Source: CAUJGP01 sp964612425
GTDB lineage: Bacteria; Bdellovibrionota; Bdellovibrionia; Bdellovibrionales; Bdellovibrionaceae
Assembly: GCA_964612425.1 (NCBI GenBank)
Contig: CAZTDX010000001.1
Location: 1-64,000, forward strand
Reading direction: 5' to 3'
DNA length: 64,000 nt
The position numbers were made by a program, and so were the translations under genes. The notes below the pieces were generated by a model. That model was given only the letters and a program-made list of their open reading frames with translations. It did no database searches and was not told the DNA's origin. Positions 36,748 through 43,556 of the stretch are shown in pieces. How positions within the stretch are numbered: position 1 is the first letter of the stretch; each line of letters starts with the position of its first letter.

Positions 36748-36893
36748 GGATTTCTGATCTGTTTATATGGATTTTTATGAGCTTCAATCCTATAATATTC
36801 AGAAAGAGTCATATCTGGTGTGAAAATCCAGTTTGCAGTCTGTGCTTTAAGTTTTTGATAAAATAATTTTATTTTTTCATTAATTGATTTCAT
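36732..36893 (-). CDS. Small hypothetical protein between two zinc-ribbon genes
   Basis: About 53 residues from ATG 36893, which is preceded by AAGGAGAAC; an ATG 21 codons upstream is the alternative start. The short protein is rich in Lys and aromatic residues ('TPDMTLSEYYRIEAHKNPYKQ'). It overlaps the next gene by 16 bases. Not recognised. Confidence 0.5.
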   Translation of the reverse strand: MKSINEKIKLFYQKLKAQTANWIFTPDMTLSEYYRIEAHKNPYKQIRNPWEQI

Positions 36894-36974
36894 GATTAAA
36901 TTGTTCTCCTTATTTAAATTGATGTTGTGGTGATTGATTCGATTTTCGATAATCATTCTTGTTCTCCTTTGTTA

Positions 36975-37214
36975 TTAGTTTTCGAAAATGGGTAATTCTT
37001 CTAAAATTAAATTTAATTCTGATGGGTATTCGTACTGGGATCCAAATTGCTCTCGAGCGGCTCGGCGTAAATCATCCAGTTGACCTTGATCTACTAATAG
37101 TTGAAAATTATCCCAGTCACATTCCATACACATTTGATCATGGTCGAGAGTATGAATGTTCTCTGTCTCACATCTTGGACAGCGAGTAAATTTGATAAAT
37201 TCACGCTTTTTCAT
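36975..37214 (-). CDS. Small zinc-ribbon protein, first gene of the transfer operon
   Basis: 79 residues. Two CxxC pairs (TRCPRCETE and QMCMECDWD) form a zinc ribbon, followed by an acidic helical tail. A very strong ribosome site (GGGAGGAGA) precedes the ATG. It is the promoter-proximal gene of the long minus-strand run, 170-275 bp downstream of three palindromic operator-like sites. A regulatory role is inferred from position only. Confidence 0.65.
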   Translation of the reverse strand: MKKREFIKFTRCPRCETENIHTLDHDQMCMECDWDNFQLLVDQGQLDDLRRAAREQFGSQYEYPSELNLILEELPIFEN

Positions 37215-37276
37215 CAGTCTCCTCCCTTGTTAGAGATTTTTACTGAAACCGTTTTTCGATTTCTTAATCCCTATTA

Positions 37277-37294
37277 TTTCAAGAATGATTCCAG
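37277..37294 (-). promoter_or_regulatory. Weak sigma-54-like promoter of the transfer operon
   Basis: On the minus strand, TGGAAT-CATTC-TTGAA matches the -24/-12 plan (TGGCAC-N5-TTGCA) at GG and TTG with correct spacing, but the conserved C of the -12 element is A. It lies about 65 bp before the first gene, with palindromes 90-190 bp upstream, a spacing usual for sigma-54 activators. Tentative. Confidence 0.3.
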
Positions 37295-37382
37295 GAGATC
37301 TAATGAGATTTAAATTTGAATTAATCTATTGATTTTATTTATTGATTTACATTTTATAAAATTAAGATGAAAAAATACTATT

Positions 37383-37488
37383 AGCGGATTTCCGCCAGGG
37401 AGATTTTAAAAAGACTAAGAGAATTTATTGAGTTAGAGTATTTTTGTCCGATTGGCGGATACCCGCCAATGTTAGCGGAAGTCCACCA
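37383..37488. promoter_or_regulatory. Three palindromic operator-like sites upstream of the transfer operon
   Basis: Site 1 at 37384-37395 (GCGGATTTCCGC), site 2 at 37451-37470 (ATTGGCGG-ATAC-CCGCCAAT, perfect dyad), site 3 at 37473-37488 (TAGCGGAAGTCCACCA). Read on the minus strand, site 1 is TGGCGGAAATCCGCT, and its first 13 bases recur upstream of the response-regulator operon at 43373. Together they fill the only long gap in the region and are likely activator or repressor sites. Confidence 0.65.
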
Positions 37489-37518
37489 GCCCTATTGAAA
37501 TTTAAAAAAAGAAAATAA

Positions 37519-39108
37519 TTAAACAACGATGATAGGTAGTTCAGCAATTTCTGATTTGGGAATAAGGTAGATACTGTTCTTTTTACAAGCGTCATGAATC
37601 TCGGTCTTGTCGAAGTGACCTGTGACCAAATATCTTCGTGCTTGTTTTGGCAGTAAATTTAAAAGATCTAAACCTGTTTCTGACTCTTTTAGGTCGTAAT
37701 CAAATAGAAAAGTAGATCTATTTATATCCAATTCGGGGTCAGAAAGAATTACCTTAGCTTCAGTGATATTTGATAATAAATACACGCATGAGCTTAAATC
37801 ATATTCCGCTAACTTTATTTTCCATAATTGTCTAACAGTGATCTGATCATCAAGAATAAATATTTTTTCATTGGAATTAAATTTTAATCTAGGAACGTAC
37901 CAAGATTCTCTGTCATCAATGGGGAGCTGAATGGTTAAAATTGTTTTATTGTTTGGTTCAGAGGATGCATTAATTTTTCCTCCCCATTGAGTTATCCAGT
38001 TATAGGCATGGTAAAGACCAAGTCCTGAGCCAGTTGTTTTACCACTAGTAAATCCTTGTTCAAAAATATGATTGAGGATATTAGGATTAATTCCAGGACC
38101 ATTATCTTCAATTTCAAGAATCAAATCGGGGGCAAGATCTTTTGCTCTGAATAAAATTGCTCCAGGGCTTCCTTTTAGGGCATCGATTGAGTTATTCACA
38201 ATATTACCGATGATGATCTGAAGTTCTACAGGGATATGAGAAACCATGGTCGAGCATAGTGAATCATCAATTTGGGCATTAAAGGTAATATTCGATGGCA
38301 GAGCTCTTCTGATTTGATTAATTGACTTATAGAGGGTATTATAAATCGAATCAGACAGATTTTGATCTGTTGTCTTGTTTATTTTTTTATAATCAAGAGC
38401 AGCCGTAATTCTCCGAATTTGTTCAATGGAAGTTTTTAATAATTCCTTATCCTGACTCATGGTTTCTGGTAAACGCGCCGGAAGTCTCATAAGCGAAGCT
38501 AATGGTGTTCTTAAATTATGTCTCACTTCATCAGAAATACTAGCATGAGCTTTACTTTTTTCAATGACCAGATCTTTTTCAAATTGCTCAATGAGTCTTC
38601 TTTTGACTAAGCGTGTTTGTGGTACTGTAACTAGAAGAATAAAAAACCATAGCATAATAGCATAAGGTACCAATGAAAAACGATTATACTCATAAATAAT
38701 TATTTCTTCATCCTGTTTGGAGAGAGGGTTATTTACTGGAACAATAACTTTATCTTGAAGTAACGTATGCCAGGGGATTTGGTGTTTAATTAAAACTAAA
38801 GCTGGAGGCATCGTAAAAGTGCGACCAGGATTTTTAGACTTATAGGTGATAGATTTAAAATTGGTATTTAAGGCTTCTTCTAAGACAAAGGTCACTTCTC
38901 GCATTTGGCCCATTTGAATCATTCGAGTGACATATTTTGTGCTTTGTTCAGCCACAGATTGAAGATGGAGATTATTAGCAATAATAGAAGCCCCAATTAA
39001 AATAAGTAAGCCTAAAAAAGAGTAAATACTCTGGCGATACTCAAATTGTTTGATGGTTTCATCTAACGTTGACGATACGGAATTCCTATGACGTGTATCA
39101 AAGCTCAT
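37519..39108 (-). CDS. Membrane hybrid sensor histidine kinase with C-terminal receiver domain
   Basis: 529 residues from the ATG at 39108, which overlaps the YcaO stop as ATGA; an upstream ATG at 39162 is less likely. Two membrane helices (about 21-38 and 148-168) flank an extracytoplasmic sensor loop of about 110 residues. The H-box RHNLRTPLASL (His near 196), N-box NIVNNSIDAL, EDNGPGI and SGKTTGSGLGLYHAY make a complete kinase core. The C-terminus is a receiver-like domain (FILDDQ, phosphoacceptor Asp in FLFDYDLK, LVTGH, IPKSE). Last gene of the regulator-peptide-SBP-YcaO-kinase operon, just upstream of the transfer operon operators. Probable sensor for the signal made by this cassette (inference). 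Confidence 0.85.
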   Translation of the reverse strand: MSFDTRHRNSVSSTLDETIKQFEYRQSIYSFLGLLILIGASIIANNLHLQSVAEQSTKYVTRMIQMGQMREVTFVLEEALNTNFKSITYKSKNPGRTFTMPPALVLIKHQIPWHTLLQDKVIVPVNNPLSKQDEEIIIYEYNRFSLVPYAIMLWFFILLVTVPQTRLVKRRLIEQFEKDLVIEKSKAHASISDEVRHNLRTPLASLMRLPARLPETMSQDKELLKTSIEQIRRITAALDYKKINKTTDQNLSDSIYNTLYKSINQIRRALPSNITFNAQIDDSLCSTMVSHIPVELQIIIGNIVNNSIDALKGSPGAILFRAKDLAPDLILEIEDNGPGINPNILNHIFEQGFTSGKTTGSGLGLYHAYNWITQWGGKINASSEPNNKTILTIQLPIDDRESWYVPRLKFNSNEKIFILDDQITVRQLWKIKLAEYDLSSCVYLLSNITEAKVILSDPELDINRSTFLFDYDLKESETGLDLLNLLPKQARRYLVTGHFDKTEIHDACKKNSIYLIPKSEIAELPIIVV

Positions 39109-39947
39109 AACCCTGCCTTTGACGAATTTAAAATTTTGACCCGTACTGGATTGATAGGACAATTTTTAAGCTCTGGAAATAAATCCATATTAAGGGGTTC
39201 AATTTCTATTTGCGGAGGCGATAAAGTAAGTTTATTTTCTGGGTACTCTCCAGAGCCAGTAAGTAATGGCAATAAGCAAGCTTTAAAATCATCACTTAAA
39301 TGCCAGGGTAATGTACTTAAATCGTTAGTCTTAGTTTCATCATTGATGGCGGCGAAACTGTTGGGTATAGCTTCTAGAAAACTTCTCTCTAAGCCTATGG
39401 AAAGTTCTGAATTAAAAGAAAATCCAAAGGAATAAAAATTTGTTTTTAGATTTTGAATAGAGCAAATAATACCAAACTTATCTAGGGGTGTGTGCATTTG
39501 ATAAAAATCGACATTGAGTATTCTAAAGTTACTATTAAGTTTATTTATTAATGTTGAGAGATGATCTGTGGACCAATGAACTAAGCTTACTTGTTTTAAT
39601 GGCCACTTTAACTCTAAGTGTTTATTTAAATAATACCTCTCTAGTGCTTCATTTTGTGCATGCACTAGTGCTGACTTTTCTCCTGATACGGCAACACCTA
39701 TTGAAGGAATATTCAACTTAAGACAAATGTACCTTTCTATGGCCTCCGCCGAAGCTTTTTCAACGGCAAGCTCTGGATCAATGGAAGTTCCCCGTCCCTC
39801 GCTTTTAATATTTCCAATATTTAAGTGGCAAGAAAAGTCATGTAGTCCTAGGGAATAACGATTAGTCCAGTCGTATTGTTTATACGACAGCTTAAATAGA
39901 TCCTTATGAGTGATTAACCAATTGGTTATTGCATTTTTATCAACCAT
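39105..39947 (-). CDS. Short stand-alone YcaO-family protein
   Basis: 280 residues. YcaO hallmarks: GRGTSIDPELAVEKASAEAIERY (51-73), matching the family's 'GKG....A..SA..EA.ER' ATP/Mg motif; a second acidic block 'HAQNEALERYYLNKH' (97-110); and 'IGLERSFLEAIPNS' (184-197), similar to 'A..RAl.Ea..sR'. YcaO enzymes use ATP to activate peptide backbone amides, making azolines, thioamides or amidines. It is about 100 residues shorter than usual and has no Pro-rich C-terminus, and no E1-like or TfuA partner is nearby. It overlaps the SBP gene by 22 bases and the kinase by four. A peptide-modifying role on the small secreted protein two genes upstream is the obvious hypothesis. Confidence 0.75.
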   Translation of the reverse strand: MVDKNAITNWLITHKDLFKLSYKQYDWTNRYSLGLHDFSCHLNIGNIKSEGRGTSIDPELAVEKASAEAIERYICLKLNIPSIGVAVSGEKSALVHAQNEALERYYLNKHLELKWPLKQVSLVHWSTDHLSTLINKLNSNFRILNVDFYQMHTPLDKFGIICSIQNLKTNFYSFGFSFNSELSIGLERSFLEAIPNSFAAINDETKTNDLSTLPWHLSDDFKACLLPLLTGSGEYPENKLTLSPPQIEIEPLNMDLFPELKNCPINPVRVKILNSSKAGL

Positions 39948-41479
39948 AACTGATTATTTGCGTAGAGATCCGATAGGTTAAATTTCCAAGGTTTTCTAAT
40001 CGTTGCCGAATAAGGGGAGGCCATGAGAGGAGCAATCCAGACTTGAGAGAGCGCATTAAAATGAAGAGTTTTTAGCTTGGTAAGACGGAGAGCTTTATCC
40101 TCGGTCGCCATATAATCAGCAAGCCAAGTATCTCGTTCTTTCTTTGAAAGCCCTAAAAGGCCAGCATTTAATGAGTAAGAGATGAGACTAATATCTTCCA
40201 TAAATCCCGTATCTGTGGAAACAATAAATGCCTCAGGGGTTTCATCAAATGTAAGATTTTTTTTCAAATCAGGGGCATTGTTTTCAAAATAGCATTCTGC
40301 TTCCGGTAGATTTTTATTTATAGGATTAGCCCAAGGATCAATGCCTCCTCTTCGAATGAGTCCAAGTTTAAATTTTTTATTTGGTTTTTGTCCCTGTAAT
40401 TGGTTTAATTTTTCCATTTGAATTAGCTGCTCTTTAGTAAGACCGCCTTCTCCTAAGCTTGGGAAAAACTCTGCTCTGGGTTCAAAGCCTGGGCTTTGAC
40501 CATAAATTTCTTGAAAGGCACTCCGAACATGATTTGCAATATAGCGCCTTTCTTCTAGAGAGAGGGACTTAAATCCTTTTTCAGTAAAAACCAGTAAATG
40601 GCTTCTAATTTTTTGGGTGATATGACTAGTAAACTCCGGTTGTTCATTAACAAATTTAATTTGCTCATCAGCTCTTGCCGTATCCACCGTAGTTAAAAGA
40701 TCAACCCTACGATCCACTAAAGCCTTTAGACTTTCAGAAGGTATTTTACTAGTAAAAGGAATTAATTGGATCTCCTGTGCAATATCGTCCGTGGCATGGT
40801 AGTGAAATTGATTAAGCTTTAGTTTAATATTTCCTTTGCCATCATCTGCTTCCACAAAATAGGGTCCACTTGTCTCTTGGTAATTTTCAATAGCAAGAGT
40901 CTCAGAGTTAACACTTTTTTGAGGTATAATGGCAAAGTCAATGGCTGCAAGCATAGGTAACAAGAACGATTTACGATTAGGGGAGCTTAGTATTAAAGTA
41001 TCTCCAGAGGCTTTAATGCCTGGGCAATCTTGAGTAATTGATTTTAATTCCTCTCCGCTGCAAACAAGATCCTTGAAGTTTCCATGAGTATTGCCAGATA
41101 ATATAAGTAACCGTTTAAGGGAAAATACAACATCGTCTATGGTAATAGGCATGCCTGAAGCAGTCTTAATGTTAGTTTTGAGTTTAAAATGTAACTCATC
41201 ATCTTCCCAGAAAATGCGTTCAGCTAGTCCAGGAACAATAGTGCCTTTTGTATCAACTTCTACTAGAGTAGAATAGATATTTTCTAGAAAAATGTATTCG
41301 TAATCAATGCTAATATTAGTTGGTTCATAATGCTGAGCTTTGAAATCTGCAGGAAATGCCACACGCAAAATTCTATTTTGTGCTTTTTTAGAATTCATTA
41401 CAAAATACCCTCCTAAAAGGCTTACCACTACAAGAAAAAAAATAATACTACGTTTGAACAGAAGTATCTTCATAAGCAT
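39926..41479 (-). CDS. Membrane-anchored oligopeptide-binding protein (SBP_bac_5 family)
   Basis: 517 residues. An uncleaved-looking N-terminal hydrophobic anchor (about 12-29, no lipobox) precedes a full solute-binding domain of the OppA/DppA type ('VAFPADFKAQHYEPTNISIDYEY', 'STLVEVDTKGTIVPGLAERI', 'LKTNIKTASGMPITIDDVVFSLKRLL', 'YQETSGPYFVE'). No permease or ATPase genes accompany it, so nutrient import by a dedicated transporter is unlikely. Position between a small secreted peptide gene (3-nt gap) and YcaO (overlap) suggests it binds a peptide signal and presents it to the kinase or to a general Opp system, as PrgZ/TraC do in enterococcal pheromone plasmids (analogy, not homology evidence). 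Confidence 0.8.
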   Translation of the reverse strand: MLMKILLFKRSIIFFLVVVSLLGGYFVMNSKKAQNRILRVAFPADFKAQHYEPTNISIDYEYIFLENIYSTLVEVDTKGTIVPGLAERIFWEDDELHFKLKTNIKTASGMPITIDDVVFSLKRLLILSGNTHGNFKDLVCSGEELKSITQDCPGIKASGDTLILSSPNRKSFLLPMLAAIDFAIIPQKSVNSETLAIENYQETSGPYFVEADDGKGNIKLKLNQFHYHATDDIAQEIQLIPFTSKIPSESLKALVDRRVDLLTTVDTARADEQIKFVNEQPEFTSHITQKIRSHLLVFTEKGFKSLSLEERRYIANHVRSAFQEIYGQSPGFEPRAEFFPSLGEGGLTKEQLIQMEKLNQLQGQKPNKKFKLGLIRRGGIDPWANPINKNLPEAECYFENNAPDLKKNLTFDETPEAFIVSTDTGFMEDISLISYSLNAGLLGLSKKERDTWLADYMATEDKALRLTKLKTLHFNALSQVWIAPLMASPYSATIRKPWKFNLSDLYANNQLWLIKMQ

Positions 41480-41482
41480 AAC

Positions 41483-41755
41483 CTAATTTGAGGCACCGAT
41501 ACAAATAGTCTTCATAGGTGTATTTCTTTCAGTAGTAAGAAGGCCTTCGCTTTGCAATTTCTCAATAAGACTTGGTTTAACTTTAGCACAATTCTTTTCA
41601 CTAGGAATAAGTAAATGGTATTTGTTTAAAATTTCCAGTGCCCAGGCGATTTCCTGTTGCTCTTCCTGGGTGAGATTATTCTCCTGCAGAGAACACTCGC
41701 CGTGACTTGAATTCACGATCAATGTGATCGCTAAAGCTATAATTATTTTATTCAT
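41483..41755 (-). CDS. Small secreted protein, candidate signal peptide precursor
   Basis: 90 residues. A Sec signal peptide (1-19, hydrophobic IIIALAITLIV, cleavage near SSHG) is followed by a mature part of about 70 residues with Cys21, Cys56 and Cys85. The C-terminus TPMKTICIGASN carries Thr, Cys and Ser, the residues YcaO enzymes modify, after a charged helical region that could be a leader. It overlaps the regulator gene by eight bases and is three bases from the SBP gene, so it is made stoichiometrically with them. That it is the precursor of a modified pheromone is inference; it could also be a periplasmic partner of the SBP. Confidence 0.65.
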   Translation of the reverse strand: MNKIIIALAITLIVNSSHGECSLQENNLTQEEQQEIAWALEILNKYHLLIPSEKNCAKVKPSLIEKLQSEGLLTTERNTPMKTICIGASN

Positions 41756-42690
41756 AGACTATCTCCTCATTAAATTGTTCTTGTTCTTTTGATAGAATAA
41801 TTCCATATTTTTTAATCTTATCTCTCAACGTGCTTCGCTTCATATCCAAAGATCGAGCTGCGGCAGAAAGACTTTGCGATGTTTTTAGCGCTTGTTCGAT
41901 CATTTGTTTTTCAGCATTTAAATTTTTATATTTAAATGATAAATAATCTGTTGGCTTCCTAAATACAGACTTCTGCTCAACGCATTCAGAAGACAAATGA
42001 GATAAATCTAAGTATGCTCCATCTGATGAGTTCACAAGCCGTCTGATTTCATTTTGAAGCTGACGAACATTTCCTGGCCACTTGAGTTTAACTAAATGTT
42101 CAAGCGAAGATTCAAGAAGTTTAAAATCTTTTCCTGCACGTTGATTTGCTTCCTCCAAAAAGTGTGCCGCTAAGTAGGGAATGTCTTCAGCTCGATCTCT
42201 CAACGGCGCCAATTTAATGGGAAGAACATTAAGTCGATAATATAAATCCTCTCTAAATTTTTTCTGAGAAATAAGTTCTTCCAAGTTTGCATTGGTTGCT
42301 GCAATAATTCTGACATCCACTTTTTTTGAATGGTTTGCTCCCACTGGAGTTATTTCTCTTTCCTGGATAACTCTCAGTAATTTAACTTGTAAACTCATTG
42401 GCATATCGCCAATCTCATCAAAAAATATTGTGCCTCCATTTGCAGCCTGAAATTTACCAATTTTTGGCTGATTTGCCCCTGTGAATGCACCCCGCTCATG
42501 ACCAAAGAGCTCGCTTTCAATTAAACTCTCTGCAATAGCTGTGCTATTGATAGCAATAAAATTCTGAAGCCTGCGATCTGAGTTTTGATGAATCGCCTTT
42601 GCGATAACTTCTTTGCCAGTTCCATTTTCTCCTCTGATTAATACTGTTTCATCAGTTGGAGCATACTTTTTAACAAGGCGTCCGATTTCT
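41748..42690 (-). pseudogene. Sigma-54 activator AAA and DNA-binding part, separated by a frameshift from its receiver domain
   Basis: In the frame -1 relative to the upstream receiver gene, reading from about 42686: GRLVKKYAPTDETVLIRGENGTGKEVI (Walker A GENGTGKE), ELFGHERGAFTGAN (the sigma-54 contacting GAFTGA loop), a Walker B 'GGTIFFDEIGDMP', the sensor motif 'AATNANLEELI', and a Fis-type HTH at the C-terminus ('SLSAAARSLDMKRSTLRDKIKKYGI'). All motifs are intact; only the reading frame is interrupted. One extra A in the AAA run at 42686-42688 would fuse it to the receiver domain as a standard NtrC-type regulator. The internal ATG at 42404 would give only a truncated product without Walker A. 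Either a real mutation or a sequencing error. Confidence 0.75.
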
Positions 42691-43153
42691 CCATTTTATC
42701 TGAAGCGCCAATAATTCCAAGTTCTTTCAAGAAATGAAAGTTTTCAGATGGATTTGAAATAACGAGTGGTTTAACTTTTCTTTCAACTTCCTTACAGATG
42801 CGGTGGACGATACCAAGAAGTTTGGCATCAGCTGTTTCTTTAGAAATAAAAAAAATAGCGCCTGAGTCTAGAGATTCATTGTGGACTTGAATGGAATCAT
42901 CCCCAGAGAATGACAAAATGGTAAGATCTTTATTGTATTTTCGTATTTCTTTTATCACTTCGGTACCATTCATTTGGGGCATGTGATAATCAATTAAGGC
43001 TAGAGAAAAAGGAATCGTTTTTTGCCGAACCAGCGCTGCCCCTTCAGAGCCATTTTGCACAGCTTTAACAAAAAAGCCTTCGTCACTTAAAAAATCACTC
43101 ATTGATTTTAAAATAGCCAGATCGTCATCAATAAGTAATATGTTGTGCTTCAT
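42638..43153 (-). CDS. Receiver-domain part of an NtrC-type response regulator (frameshifted)
   Basis: An intact receiver domain occupies residues 1-125: acidic pocket IDDDLAI, phosphoacceptor Asp in LALIDYHMPQMNG, switch Ser in LSFSGDD, and Lys in FFISKET. A linker follows, then 'LGIIGASDKMEK', which should run into a sigma-54 AAA domain but shifts frame at 42686-42688 and ends after about 15 unrelated residues. The likely partner kinase is the hybrid kinase at the end of this operon. If the frameshift is real, this encodes a receiver lacking its output domain. Confidence 0.75.
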   Translation of the reverse strand: MKHNILLIDDDLAILKSMSDFLSDEGFFVKAVQNGSEGAALVRQKTIPFSLALIDYHMPQMNGTEVIKEIRKYNKDLTILSFSGDDSIQVHNESLDSGAIFFISKETADAKLLGIVHRICKEVERKVKPLVISNPSENFHFLKELGIIGASDKMEKSDALLKSMLQLMKQY

Positions 43154-43556
43154 GATCTATTTTCCCCTCAAATAAAATTTTTGAAAGATATGAAATTTTT
43201 AAATTACTATCAAAGGCTCCTCCTGCAACCTTCAATAATTATTATTTATCATGCGTTGTTGGTTGCAGCAATTTCTGTAAAGATTACATGTAATTAATAT
43301 AGGTACAAAAGAAGCACTAGGAATAGAAAACAGAAATACGAAAAGAAACAGTATCTTAGATCTTAAAAAGGGTGGCGGAAATCCGTCACTATTTATTTTT
43401 AAAGAGTTTAAGGTTGGTTAAATAATCTTATCTGTGCAAATTTACTATGCAGTTTAACTTTTGAAGCTCTTTCAAGTTATATAGTATTTTTATAGATGTA
43501 AGCTGAACTCCCTGAAATGAACAGTAACCAATAATAAAAGGAATTTCACGCGAGTT
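43154..43556. promoter_or_regulatory. Promoter region of the signalling operon, with one shared palindrome
   Basis: 403 bp without a gene. At 43373-43388 TGGCGGAAATCCGTCA matches 13 bases of the palindrome upstream of the transfer operon. Nearer the gene an 8-bp inverted repeat, CTGCAACC (43223-43230) and GGTTGCAG (43261-43268), spans 46 bp. No canonical sigma-54 -24/-12 pair is evident here. Confidence 0.55.

Noticed and set aside
36959..37313. Plus-strand frames opposite the zinc-ribbon gene
   Set aside because: They lack ribosome sites and oppose a gene with a strong ribosome site and two intact CxxC pairs.
39926..41479. SBP as part of a peptide-import ABC transporter
   Set aside because: No permease or ATPase gene is near, the N-terminus looks like a fixed anchor, and it is locked into an operon with YcaO and the kinase.
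42638..42700. Programmed -1 frameshift in the response-regulator gene
   Set aside because: The site GAGAAATC is not a good slippery heptamer and no downstream structure is evident; a one-base loss in an A run is simpler.
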